In this document: positions 43,513-52,671 of the stretch, piece after piece
Numbering within the stretch: position 1 is the stretch's first letter
How the letters are laid out: each line of letters opens with the position of its first letter
Assembly (NCBI RefSeq): GCF_018918005.1
Contig: NZ_JAHLPR010000025.1
Location: forward strand, 28,235-92,234
Source of the DNA: Paenibacillus sp. MSJ-34
GTDB taxonomy: Bacteria; Bacillota; Bacilli; Paenibacillales; Paenibacillaceae
DNA: 64,000 nt
Direction: 5' to 3'
Position numbers and translations under genes: made by a program
The notes under the pieces: generated by a model
Seen by the model: only the letters and a program-made list of their open reading frames with translations
What the model was told of the DNA's origin: nothing
The model's database searches: none

Positions 43513-44574
43513 ATGTCAAAGATTAGACAACGAACGAAAAATTTACTCTATGCCGGTTTCGTCGGCGCCTTGACGATGGGATTGATCGCAGGCGGGATCG
43601 GCGCGTATTTCTATGTGCAGCATGTTAAGACGGAGAAGAGGATCCGGTCGGAATACGAAACGAAGCTGACGGAGGCGGAACGGTTGTTGAACGATCGGAA
43701 TGCCGCGCGGGTAACGATTGTGGCGGCCAATACGGATATGAAGGCCGGGGAAAAGGTGCAGCCTCAGCATATCTCCACGGTCCGAATCCCCGTTAGCGAG
43801 GTTCCGCAAGATGCGATCGTGAACGAGAACGACGTATTGAACAAAACGCTTAAAATCGATTTGAAAAAAAATAGCGCGCTGCTTCCTTCGATGCTGTTCG
43901 ACGACGGCCCGACGCCCCGCGATTTGCGGTATCAGGAATTCCAAGCGATCAGGCTGCCGTCCAAATTGCAAAAGAACGATTTCGTCGATGTGCGGATCGG
44001 CTTTCCGACCGGACAAGATTATATCGTACTGGCAAAGAAGAAAGTGATCGACGTTCTGGACGGCACCGTCTGGCATCAGTTGAACGAGAAGGACATTTTG
44101 CTAATGTCGAGCGCGATGGTCGACGCCTATTTGCATGGCGGCCAAATCTATGCGCTTCGTTATGTCGATCCGTATATGCAGGCGGAAGCGGTCGTCAATT
44201 ATCCGGCCAATGCGCAAGTGCTCGAGTTGATGGAGCAGGACCCGAACGTGCTGGAAAAGGCGAAGACGGCGCTCGCCAAAACGGCGCGCAAAGCGCTCGA
44301 AGGCGATTTGGAGCGTCATGCGGGAAGAAATGCGGACAGACAGAGCAGCTATGTGCCGCATGAACGTCCGGCTGCGAGCGGCAGCGGATATGGGGTAACG
44401 GCGAAAGATCCCTACGACCGCGCGCCGCAATCCCAAGCGACGTCTTCGCCTGCGGAGCCTTCCGGCCAATGGGACAAAAACGAGATCGTTCAGCCGCTGC
44501 CCGCGGATGCCGCCATCGAGCAAAGCGTATTCGATCAGTCGCTGGCGCAGCGCAGCGAACCGGAAGAGGAGTGA
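43513..44574 (+). CDS. CpaB/RcpC-like SAF-domain membrane protein
   Basis: The 353-residue product has one N-terminal TM helix (about residues 12-35), a short charged helix, and a SAF domain (VTIVAANTDMKAGEKVQPQHISTVRIPVSEVPQDAI), the hallmark of CpaB/RcpC of Tad pili and of FlgA. The last 90 residues are hydrophilic and low complexity (Ser, Pro, Gln). It probably anchors the machine at the cell surface. AAAGGAG lies before the ATG, 13 bases after the kinase gene. Confidence 0.75.
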   Translation: MSKIRQRTKNLLYAGFVGALTMGLIAGGIGAYFYVQHVKTEKRIRSEYETKLTEAERLLNDRNAARVTIVAANTDMKAGEKVQPQHISTVRIPVSEVPQDAIVNENDVLNKTLKIDLKKNSALLPSMLFDDGPTPRDLRYQEFQAIRLPSKLQKNDFVDVRIGFPTGQDYIVLAKKKVIDVLDGTVWHQLNEKDILLMSSAMVDAYLHGGQIYALRYVDPYMQAEAVVNYPANAQVLELMEQDPNVLEKAKTALAKTARKALEGDLERHAGRNADRQSSYVPHERPAASGSGYGVTAKDPYDRAPQSQATSSPAEPSGQWDKNEIVQPLPADAAIEQSVFDQSLAQRSEPEEE

Positions 44575-44579
44575 GAGCC

Positions 44580-45281
44580 GTGAGGAAAATTTTATGGATA
44601 GGCGCATGCGATCATAGCGAACTCATTCTCGGCTTGTGCAAAATCATCGCCGCGGCAAACCGCAGCGTATTGCTGGTCGACGGAACGAGCGATCGTCAAA
44701 CGCTCCGCATCGTTCCTGCGGGAAGCAAGCGCGAACGGTTGGTCGAATTCGACCGGTTTGACATTGCGTACGGTTTCGCAACGTGGAACGAAGCGCTGGA
44801 CATGCGTAGGGAGGACGAGCAGCCGAATTACGATTATGTATTCGTAATGACGGATCAAGACCGATTTATTGCCGGCCATGCCGGCGGTTCCTTCGATCGG
44901 CATGTGCTCGTAACAAGCTTGGAAAAGGAATGTACGGTGCGCAATGCGGAAACGCTCCGCCGATGGCTTGCAGGCGGCGGACAAACGGCAACGCTGACGC
45001 GGGTTTTTTATCAGTTCGTCGAATGCAGCGTAGATGAAGAATATGTCGAGCGGATGACGGACGATTTGCCTGTCGTTTGGTCCGAACATGTCTATTACAT
45101 ACCGTTCGACGAGAAAGATTATGAAACGAAAATCGATAACCAGTACGCCGGCATGCTCGATATCAGGCCGTTGTCCGGCGAATATAAACGGACGTTGCGG
45201 AGACTGGCGATGGACATGACGGATCTGGATCGTAAAGCGATCAAGCGCGCGTTTCATCAAGCGCAAAAGGGGGGGTTATGA
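44580..45281 (+). CDS. CpaE/TadZ-like protein lacking a P-loop
   Basis: The 233-residue protein starts VRKILWIGACDHSELILGLCKIIAAANRSVLLVDGTSD, which fits a Rossmann/ParA-like first strand and helix but without any Walker A Lys/Ser-Thr. It has a central YDYVFVMTDQDRF strand and no TM. It may be an inactive localisation partner of the next protein. GTG start with GAGGAG 8 bases upstream; it overlaps the following start by 4 bases. The family name is inferred from operon position and fold-like pattern. Confidence 0.6.
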   Translation: MRKILWIGACDHSELILGLCKIIAAANRSVLLVDGTSDRQTLRIVPAGSKRERLVEFDRFDIAYGFATWNEALDMRREDEQPNYDYVFVMTDQDRFIAGHAGGSFDRHVLVTSLEKECTVRNAETLRRWLAGGGQTATLTRVFYQFVECSVDEEYVERMTDDLPVVWSEHVYYIPFDEKDYETKIDNQYAGMLDIRPLSGEYKRTLRRLAMDMTDLDRKAIKRAFHQAQKGGL

Positions 45282-46117
45282 TGAGGAAGGGAAAGCAAAT
45301 CGCATTTTGGTCGCCCGCCTGCGGACAAACCGGAACGTCGACGAATCTAGCGGCGGCAGCGGCCGTAATCGGGTTGGATTATTATATGAAAACGCTGGTC
45401 GCGTATACGAAGCCGGGCTCGGCCTTGGAGCCGTCGCTCGTCCGCAAGCCGGACGAATTAGCCGCACCCGCCTTCGACAATACCGGGCTGGACGCCCTGA
45501 AGCGGCTTGCGCGCAGCAATCGCCTCACGGCGAATATCGTTAAAGATTATACTCGTCCGATTTTGAAGGATAGGCTCGATTTCTTGCCGGGGCCGACCGA
45601 TTTCAACGAGCAAGAGGATAAAGCGGGGGCAGGCGAGCTTGTGCAGCATATATTCGCTTGCGCCGGCCAATTTTACGATACGGTGCTGGTGGAAGTCGGC
45701 AGCGGTACGAGCGACGAATTGACGAACGCCATACTGGAGGCGTCGGACGTGATCGTTGTGAATTTGAATCAGAATGCGGCATTGCTCGACCGATGGCTCG
45801 GACGAGGGGGAAGCTTCGATACGCTTCGCGGCAAAACTTGCGTTTATTTGCTCGGGCGCTATGACAGGCAATCCCGTTACAAGGCGGGGAATATCGCCCG
45901 CAAGTACCATTGCAAAACGCTGTTTACCGTACCGTATTCCGCCGGGCTCATGGACGCGTGCAACGATCATGCCGTGATCGAGTTTTTCATGCGCAATCGC
46001 AACGTCCGTCAAGGACATGACCATTATCATGTCGTCCATGAAGTGAGAAGGCTCGCGAAGACGATATTGGAACAAGCCGACGTGGACAGTCTCGCGTTCC
46101 GGGAGAGAGGAGCGTAG
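45278..46117 (+). CDS. CpaE/TadZ-like MinD-type protein with deviant Walker A
   Basis: The 279-residue product has WSPACGQTGTSTNLAAAAA near the N-terminus, which occupies the position of a MinD/ParA deviant Walker A but lacks the usual Lys, and YDTVLVEVGSGTSDEL in the Walker B region. TadZ/CpaE proteins with such features localise Tad machines. ATG 45278 and 45281 are both possible after AAGGGGGGG. It overlaps the preceding gene and precedes the secretion ATPase. Confidence 0.65.
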   Translation: MMRKGKQIAFWSPACGQTGTSTNLAAAAAVIGLDYYMKTLVAYTKPGSALEPSLVRKPDELAAPAFDNTGLDALKRLARSNRLTANIVKDYTRPILKDRLDFLPGPTDFNEQEDKAGAGELVQHIFACAGQFYDTVLVEVGSGTSDELTNAILEASDVIVVNLNQNAALLDRWLGRGGSFDTLRGKTCVYLLGRYDRQSRYKAGNIARKYHCKTLFTVPYSAGLMDACNDHAVIEFFMRNRNVRQGHDHYHVVHEVRRLAKTILEQADVDSLAFRERGA

Positions 46118-46120
46118 CGC

Positions 46121-48016
46121 ATGTACTTCGGCGACAAGTTCAACTTGATCGTGACGGCGGCTTTTCTCTTTGCCGTAGGCGCGCTGCTCTATATAAGGTT
46201 GTCCGGGCGCAAGACGGAGCAAGCGGTCCTCCCTCCTGCCGAAGGGAAATATACGATCGAACGGATGACGGAATACGTGAAACAATGCTTGAATGAAATG
46301 GTCGCAGCGAATTGGTATCATACGGGATTCATCGGCGAAGAATTGCAAAGGCGCAACAACAAACGGCTCGAACTCAAGCGGGCGCTGAAAGGCTGCGTAT
46401 ACGGCGATTTGAGCGATAAAAATTACGTCAAAAACGTAATATACGATTTGCTTCTGCAAACGTACGGCCTGAACGAAGGGAACGTCAACCGGGTCATTCC
46501 GTTTGAAGACGCGCGGCGATTGACCGAACAAGACATGTTCGAAATCATCCTTCACGATTATAAGAAGAAATACCGTTACGACGCTTTGCATCGGATCATT
46601 GCGCGCTACCGTTTGGACGAACCGAAGTCTTCCCCGGCGGAAGGAGACGCCGAGTGTTACGTCATTACGGGGGAGGAAGTGCGGACCATTTATAACCGGG
46701 AGGCGCCCGCGCTAACGTTTGACGACAAGCTGCAACTGATCGTGCAGCGGATTTATCAACAATATAAAGGCTTTAGCGTCATCGATGAAATTCGCGATAT
46801 GAATATTGACGGCGTGTCGGGCGGCGTGTCGGGTTTGCCGCCGTCTTTTGCGGGCATGCCGGACGAATTCCGCGCGCATACCCGGCGAAACGACCCGGAG
46901 CAGCTTCCGTCGGCCCACGACAGCGTATGGATCTTTTACAAAGGAAAATCGATTCATTTATCCTTCTTGTCGTTCGGTTCGGAATGGGAATTAAAGCGGG
47001 TTTGCCAAAACATATACAAGTACAACAACCCCGGCCAGTTGTCGGAGACGAACGGTTATAAAGTGAATGAAATGAAGGACGGTTCCCGCGTCGTTGTCGT
47101 ACGGCCCCATTTTTCCGAATCGTGGGCGTTTTTCGTACGCAAATTCGACATTCCGAACGTTTCGCTGGAACAGCTCATTCGCGACCGCAATTCGGAACTT
47201 GCGATCGGGACGATCAAATATTTAATGAAAGGATCGCGCATCACGGCCGTTACGGGGGCCCAAGGAAGCGGCAAGACGACGCTGCTCATGGCGATGGTGA
47301 AGCATATTTACGCGACGCTCACACTGCGCGTGCAAGAGATGGCTTTCGAACTGCATTTGCGCAAAATTTATCCTAACCGCAATATTTTAAGTTTGCGGGA
47401 GACGGATCATATATCCGGCCAGGCGGGATTGGACGTACAGAAGAAGACCGACGGCAGCGTCAATATCGTGGGCGAAGCCGCTACCGATCCGGTCGCCGCC
47501 TGGGTCATCCAAACGTCGCAAGTCGCCAGCCTTTTTACGCTCTTTACCCATCATGCGAAAACGTTTCGCGATTTGGTACATTCGCTGCGCAACTCGCTCT
47601 TGAAAACCGGCGTGTTCAGCAACGAACAAATCGCGGAGCGCCAAGTGACGAGCGTCATTAATTTCGACATTCACTTGAAGCTTGAGAAAAACGGACGCCG
47701 TTATATCGAACGGATTACGGAATGCGTGCCGGTCGAACATGCGGGGACGTATGGCGGATCGATTGCGCAGGCCGCGACGCTGAACGAGAAGATGGAACGG
47801 TTCATGGAGACGGCGGCCGATTATTTGGAACGGGCGGCAGACCGGAGAACGTATGTCGAGCGGAACATCGTCGAATATCGGGGCGGCGAATACGTTGCGG
47901 TTCATCCTATATCGGCGGCTAACGCGGCGGAGATGATCGAACAGATGACGGAGCAGGACGCTAATGCGTTCAAGGCATTCGTCGCGTCATATTGGGGGGA
48001 TAACCATGGAACTTAA
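46121..48016 (+). CDS. TadA/CpaF-like secretion ATPase with N-terminal TM anchor
   Basis: This 631-residue protein has a Walker A TGAQGSGKTTLL at about residues 377-388, an ILSLRETDHI strand, GEAATDPVAAWVIQTSQVAS and a HHAKTFRDLVHSLRNSLL box, matching the TadA/CpaF (type IV/II secretion) ATPase order. Unusually, a hydrophobic segment (about residues 9-25) precedes it, and a long variable N-terminal domain of about 250 residues follows that. It powers pilin export or assembly. GAGAGGAG lies before the ATG; its end overlaps the next gene by 11 bases. Confidence 0.82.
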   Translation: MYFGDKFNLIVTAAFLFAVGALLYIRLSGRKTEQAVLPPAEGKYTIERMTEYVKQCLNEMVAANWYHTGFIGEELQRRNNKRLELKRALKGCVYGDLSDKNYVKNVIYDLLLQTYGLNEGNVNRVIPFEDARRLTEQDMFEIILHDYKKKYRYDALHRIIARYRLDEPKSSPAEGDAECYVITGEEVRTIYNREAPALTFDDKLQLIVQRIYQQYKGFSVIDEIRDMNIDGVSGGVSGLPPSFAGMPDEFRAHTRRNDPEQLPSAHDSVWIFYKGKSIHLSFLSFGSEWELKRVCQNIYKYNNPGQLSETNGYKVNEMKDGSRVVVVRPHFSESWAFFVRKFDIPNVSLEQLIRDRNSELAIGTIKYLMKGSRITAVTGAQGSGKTTLLMAMVKHIYATLTLRVQEMAFELHLRKIYPNRNILSLRETDHISGQAGLDVQKKTDGSVNIVGEAATDPVAAWVIQTSQVASLFTLFTHHAKTFRDLVHSLRNSLLKTGVFSNEQIAERQVTSVINFDIHLKLEKNGRRYIERITECVPVEHAGTYGGSIAQAATLNEKMERFMETAADYLERAADRRTYVERNIVEYRGGEYVAVHPISAANAAEMIEQMTEQDANAFKAFVASYWGDNHGT

Positions 48017-50093
48017 AACAGCTCTATATGGAATTGTCGCCGTCTCGGTGCTAATCTTCCTGATCCTCCTTATCGTTTATCAATGGATGTCCCGCCGAAG
48101 CGCAAGGGACGGGCCGGGGCGAGCGTCCCGCGACGACCGGGAACTGCTGCCGCCCCAGCGCAGAAGGTCGGCGCGCCTTATGCACCGCCTGCTGCATCAA
48201 TCGTATGCCGATTCCATGAAGATTCCTCTCCTTCGGCGCTACGTTTCGGAAATACGCAGGAGAATGGCCGGCATCTATAGTTACGATGAGACGACCGTTC
48301 GCAGCGAAACGATGAAGATTGTCTGGATGACCTTCGCGATCGCCTTCATCGCCGCTTTGCTGCTCGTAATATGGCATCGCGATATCCTATCCGTGATCGT
48401 CGTTTTGCTCGTCGTCCTCATGCTGCACAATACGATCGTCGATACGTTCGTCAGCCGGGTGGAGAACAGACTGTTGCGGCAATTAAGCCATATGATAAGC
48501 GATGTCAGGCATCATTATCATGCGCACGGCATGGTGGAAGAAGCCATTTACGAAGCGTCGGAAACGGCTTCCTACGAAGCGGCCGAGCATGGCAAGAAAG
48601 TGTATGAAATGCTAACCTCCAACAATCCGGAGGAAAGCCTGGATCGATATTACGAAGTCGCTCCGAACCGCTTCCTGAAAGGTTTTGCCGGCATATCGCA
48701 TTTCATCCGCGAATTCGGGGATAAAATGCGGCCGAACGGTTCGATGTATTTGCACGCTCTAACGAAGTTGAACGCCGAAATCAAGCTGGAAGCGATGCGC
48801 CGGGACAAATTGAACTATTTGCTGAAAAGTTTGACGCTGGTCGCGGTCGCGCCCGTTCTTTTTACGAAACCGATCGAGTCATGGGCCCGCAACAATTTTC
48901 CGGCAATGGGGCAATTTTACGATTCAAAATTCGGTTTCATCGTCGCCTGCTCCGTTTACTTCGTCATTCTTGCTTCTTATCTTTTGCTTCGCAAAATTCA
49001 AGAAACCGACGAAGGCAAATATGCGGCCAAAACGAGAAAAGGGGCATGGGAGAAAAAATGGTACGGAATAGCGATCGTTCGCCTGCTGGTGGAACGCGTC
49101 GCTCCGCCGCCCCGGCATCGTTTATATTACAAAACGTCGGCGCTGTTGAAAGACGCGAACATCCCGCTGCCGGTGGAATGGTTTTATTTGCGGCGCATTT
49201 TGTTATGCGTGCTGTTCGTCATGGGCAGCCTGTCCGCGAGCGTCTATTTGCATGCGCTCGGCACGAACAACGTGCTGTACGGGCCGACGAGAAGCGCTGC
49301 GATGTTCGGAACGGCGGACGAGACGGAGATGCGAAAAGCCTACGAACGGACGGAATTCGACCGTCAATTGATCTTGCGTCTCGGAAAGGAAGGAGCGTAC
49401 GGACGGGAACAGATCGCGGCTGCATTGCGAAACATGCCGCAGCTCTTCCGAAACCAGACGGAAATGGGCGAGGCCGCGAAGCGGATCGCAACCAAAATCG
49501 AGATGTTGAACGCCGAGTATCTCAAATGGTGGGAAGTGATGATCGCCGTTTCCTTCGGTTGCGCGGCTTACTACGCTCCGGTATGGGTCGCGATGTTTCA
49601 AAAACGGATGCGCTCGATGGAGATGAAGAACGAGGTGGATCAATTCCATACCGTAATCGCGATGCTGTGCGAATTCGACCGAATCTCCGTCGAAAATATT
49701 CTAGAATGGATGGAACGCTTTGCCTCGATTTTTAAGGAACCGCTGCAAAACTGCCTGCTCCATTATGAAGCCGGCGCGGACAGAGCGCTGGAGGAGCTGA
49801 AGATGCATGCGCCGTTCGTTCCGTTCGTGCGGACGGTCGAGAAGCTGCAGCTTGCGGCAGATAAAATTCCGGTAAAGCAAGCGTTCGACGATTTGGAATC
49901 GGAGCAGGCATTCTATTACGAAGAGCGCAAGCAGGAGTATGAACGCATGATTGACGCCAAGGCGGCCTGGGGCAAAATGATCGGCTTTACTCCGCTGTAT
50001 ACTCTCGTTTTTATGTACCTGGTTATTCCGCTCGTCTATATGAGCATGAATCAAATGAACGTTTATTACGAACAAATTCAAAAAATCAATTAA
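48006..50093 (+). CDS. Double TadB/TadC-like membrane platform protein
   Basis: The 695-residue protein has about eight hydrophobic segments, arranged as one T2SSF/TadB-C-like unit in residues about 100-350 and another in about 395-690, with an N-terminal TM helix at 8-27. Tad systems usually encode TadB and TadC separately, so this is most simply a fused pair, with sequences divergent from the canonical families. GGGGGGATAACC precedes the ATG, which overlaps the ATPase gene. Confidence 0.68.
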   Translation: MELKTALYGIVAVSVLIFLILLIVYQWMSRRSARDGPGRASRDDRELLPPQRRRSARLMHRLLHQSYADSMKIPLLRRYVSEIRRRMAGIYSYDETTVRSETMKIVWMTFAIAFIAALLLVIWHRDILSVIVVLLVVLMLHNTIVDTFVSRVENRLLRQLSHMISDVRHHYHAHGMVEEAIYEASETASYEAAEHGKKVYEMLTSNNPEESLDRYYEVAPNRFLKGFAGISHFIREFGDKMRPNGSMYLHALTKLNAEIKLEAMRRDKLNYLLKSLTLVAVAPVLFTKPIESWARNNFPAMGQFYDSKFGFIVACSVYFVILASYLLLRKIQETDEGKYAAKTRKGAWEKKWYGIAIVRLLVERVAPPPRHRLYYKTSALLKDANIPLPVEWFYLRRILLCVLFVMGSLSASVYLHALGTNNVLYGPTRSAAMFGTADETEMRKAYERTEFDRQLILRLGKEGAYGREQIAAALRNMPQLFRNQTEMGEAAKRIATKIEMLNAEYLKWWEVMIAVSFGCAAYYAPVWVAMFQKRMRSMEMKNEVDQFHTVIAMLCEFDRISVENILEWMERFASIFKEPLQNCLLHYEAGADRALEELKMHAPFVPFVRTVEKLQLAADKIPVKQAFDDLESEQAFYYEERKQEYERMIDAKAAWGKMIGFTPLYTLVFMYLVIPLVYMSMNQMNVYYEQIQKIN

Positions 50094-50113
50094 CCGAAAG
50101 GCAGGTCTTATCC

Positions 50114-50596
50114 ATGAATAATGCTCAAAAAGCGCTCGTTATGGCGGCGGGCATTTTCCTCGCTATCGCTTTGATTACGATTGCCGTCGTCCTCTTTATC
50201 TCCGCCCAGGAAGCGACGAAATCGGCGCAAAACAATTTTTCCAACATTCAAACGGAATTGTCGCAAACCGCGTTCACCGTTTACGACAATACGGTCGTCA
50301 GCGGTTCGCAAGTGATTAACGCGCTGCGCAAATATTCCGACAAGGATCAATTCGGCATCCGCGTCGTTACCGGAAAAAATCGGGCGGGAGCATGGTACGG
50401 CAAAGTGCTGAAAACGAACGTCGGCGTCGAAAGTCCGGAGTACGGCTCCATCACCGATATCGAACCTGACGGCAGGCTTGCGTTCGCGACGGATGAAGCC
50501 CAGATCGATTACGTCAACCCGAGCGGCAAATTCCAGGCCAATATCGTTCAAGACAGCAGCAATGTTATCCGCGGCATTATTTTCGTACAGAAATAA
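50114..50596 (+). CDS. Small single-TM protein, possible major pilin-like subunit
   Basis: This 160-residue protein has a hydrophobic N-terminal helix (about residues 8-31; VMAAGIFLAIALITIAVVLF) then a soluble domain with Tyr/Asn/Gly-rich strands. Position just after the TadB/C-like gene matches that of pilin genes, but I see no G-x4-E prepilin motif before the helix and no prepilin peptidase gene nearby. The call rests on position and layout only. Confidence 0.5.
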   Translation: MNNAQKALVMAAGIFLAIALITIAVVLFISAQEATKSAQNNFSNIQTELSQTAFTVYDNTVVSGSQVINALRKYSDKDQFGIRVVTGKNRAGAWYGKVLKTNVGVESPEYGSITDIEPDGRLAFATDEAQIDYVNPSGKFQANIVQDSSNVIRGIIFVQK

Positions 50597-50602
50597 TCCG
50601 TC

Positions 50603-50995
50603 ATGGGAGACAATACACGCAATATGTTGATGGCAAGCGCGTACGTTGCTTTTTTTATCGGCGCGTTGACGCTTGCCTTGCCATTATTCGGCGGCATCGC
50701 CAAAACGCTTGACGTAACATATGTTGCGAATGCCGGAGACGATCGGACGGTTCATTCCGGCATGCGCGAAACGGGAGATTACAAAGTGAACGGAGCGGTC
50801 GTATTGCATACGGTTTTGCAAATCGGGCAATTGCATGCGGATATCGAGGTGGACGGGCAGCGGTATGCGCATACGGCCAAGCCGGAATCGGCCGATGTCT
50901 CCGTCATCGACGTGCACGCTTCCTACCGTGTGACGCATGTTCGCGACGGAAACGGGACGATCATTCTTGTGCGTTACGACTCCGTACGGACGTAA
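50603..50995 (+). CDS. Small single-TM protein, possible minor pseudopilin
   Basis: The 130-residue product has one TM helix (about residues 9-30) and a soluble beta-rich domain (VTYVANAGDDRTVHSGMRETGDYKVNGAVVLHTVL). No family recognised. There is no clear ribosome site, so translation may couple to the preceding gene, whose stop is 6 bases upstream. Confidence 0.5.
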   Translation: MGDNTRNMLMASAYVAFFIGALTLALPLFGGIAKTLDVTYVANAGDDRTVHSGMRETGDYKVNGAVVLHTVLQIGQLHADIEVDGQRYAHTAKPESADVSVIDVHASYRVTHVRDGNGTIILVRYDSVRT

Positions 50996-51027
50996 AGACA
51001 CTTCGCAAACGTTTGGAGGGACTCCAG

Positions 51028-51576
51028 ATGAATACGGTTGGCAAAGCATTCGCATTGATTGTCGCCGTTCTGCTATTGTACATCTTTCCGATAGCCCACT
51101 CGTTCGACAAGCAGGACGATATTTCATATCTGATCGCGCTGCAATCGGTAACCGGATTTGTCGATGCCGCGCGGGACAAAGGCTATATTACGCCGACGAT
51201 GTATAATGATTTGGAACGAAGACTCGCGGCTACCGGCAATACGTTTCGCGTCGAAATGGAACATTTGCATAAACGGTATGTTCCGGTATACGGCGATCCG
51301 GCCGATCCGCGGACGTTCGAACACGAATTCGCCGTCGATTACGAAGGGTTTTACACGCATCAGATCAAAGCGGTTTTATTCCCGGACAATGCGCTTGCCC
51401 CGGGCGATCCGGCCAGAAGGTATACAATGAATGCGGGCGATTTCTTTCGCGTTTCGATCGTCAACACGAACAAAACGAATGCGACGGTAATGCGCGACTT
51501 TTTGAGCAATGGGCATACGGAGCGCGGGACGATCGATATCCCTTACGGAGGGATGGTGCGCAATGAAGATTACTAG
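51028..51576 (+). CDS. Small single-TM secreted-type protein in Tad-like operon
   Basis: The 182-residue product has an N-terminal hydrophobic helix (about residues 7-22) and then a soluble domain (DISYLIALQSVTGFVDAARDKGYITPTMYNDLERRL), no family recognised. The DAARDKGYITPTMYNDLERRL stretch is reminiscent of TadE/F-type archaeal/bacterial pilus minor subunits, an impression only. GGAGGG lies before ATG 51028. Its end overlaps the next gene by 14 bases. Confidence 0.55.
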   Translation: MNTVGKAFALIVAVLLLYIFPIAHSFDKQDDISYLIALQSVTGFVDAARDKGYITPTMYNDLERRLAATGNTFRVEMEHLHKRYVPVYGDPADPRTFEHEFAVDYEGFYTHQIKAVLFPDNALAPGDPARRYTMNAGDFFRVSIVNTNKTNATVMRDFLSNGHTERGTIDIPYGGMVRNEDY

Positions 51577-52561
51577 CCTCGCGGCGGCGTTCGCCATGAT
51601 CGTGTTTCCTTTCTTCATCATCAATCAAATTCATACGGATGGGCAGAAGCTATCGCTGCGAACGGAATTGCGCTATAACGCGGCGATCGACGCCGCGGTG
51701 CAGGATGCCGCTCTAATGCTCATCTCGAACGAAAAACAAGGATTCGAAGCTCAGTACGAGTCTGCCAAAAACGTTCGCGCCAATCTCGATGCGGCCATGG
51801 ACGCCTTCTATCGGACGCTGTACGTCAATTTCGGCATTGCCGACGATCCGCAGGCGCAGGCGCTGCTCGACGTATACATTCCCGCGATCGTCGTGATCGG
51901 CTACGACGGTTATTATTTGTACGCCGACGACGAATTCGCCAATCGCGGCGGCGAAACCGAATCGCGGCATGTTTGGTATGCCAAAAAGCCGTATGCGTAC
52001 CGCGATGCGGCCGGAAACTCGCTGTCCTTTACTTTGGACGAATACGTGACGGCATACGAGCCAGGGACGCAAACATGGCGCCAAGGGTTTCGGCGCGATA
52101 TCGCCCCGTCGTCGGCCGTTCCGCTGTTGCAGGATGCCGCCGTTTTCGAGCAAGTGCGCCGATGGACGATCGTTAGTTCCATTCAAGAAGATTTGCAATA
52201 CTATATCAACCGGCATAATGCGCTCGCCAAGCGCTACGGCGTTTCCTATACGTTCACGCTGCCCGCGATCAGCGGGGAGGAGTGGAACAATACGATCCAG
52301 GACGTCGGCGTGATCGCTTTCGTGCAAGGCATTGCGATCGGGGACCGCTATTACAACAATTATGCGCTCGGCGGCGCGAGGATTGTGAAACGGGACGAGT
52401 TCGCGGGAATCGTCGCGAACGGCATCAAATATTATTACCGCCGCTCCGAATGCTCTTCGCCGTTGCCGACGCAAGAAACGTTCCAAAGCGAGAAGGAAGC
52501 CGCCCGCAACGGATATTATCCGCTGGCTTGCGCAAATTCGCATTCTACAGTACGCGATTGA
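51563..52561 (+). CDS. Large single-TM protein closing the Tad-like operon
   Basis: This 332-residue protein has an N-terminal TM helix (about residues 5-22), then a conserved-looking LRYNAAIDAAVQDAALML helix reminiscent of TadE/TadG minor pilins (N-terminal TM followed by an AAxDAA segment) and a long extracellular domain with many Tyr/Asn residues. No enzymatic motif was recognised. It is the last gene before the PadR promoter. Confidence 0.55.
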   Translation: MKITSLAAAFAMIVFPFFIINQIHTDGQKLSLRTELRYNAAIDAAVQDAALMLISNEKQGFEAQYESAKNVRANLDAAMDAFYRTLYVNFGIADDPQAQALLDVYIPAIVVIGYDGYYLYADDEFANRGGETESRHVWYAKKPYAYRDAAGNSLSFTLDEYVTAYEPGTQTWRQGFRRDIAPSSAVPLLQDAAVFEQVRRWTIVSSIQEDLQYYINRHNALAKRYGVSYTFTLPAISGEEWNNTIQDVGVIAFVQGIAIGDRYYNNYALGGARIVKRDEFAGIVANGIKYYYRRSECSSPLPTQETFQSEKEAARNGYYPLACANSHSTVRD

Positions 52562-52585
52562 ACCGATAACTTTTGATAAAGCCCA

Positions 52586-52614
52586 TTGACACCTCAACTA
52601 CTCTATGTTATTGT
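52586..52614 (+). promoter_or_regulatory. Promoter of the PadR-ABC exporter operon
   Basis: TTGACA at 52586-52591, 17 bases, TATTGT at 52609-52614; GTACC direct repeats (52621, 52654) lie downstream. Confidence 0.65.
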
Positions 52615-52671
52615 GTAGCAGTACCCAATATAATTGATTACCAACGTCGTTGAGTACCAGGGGGTGATATT

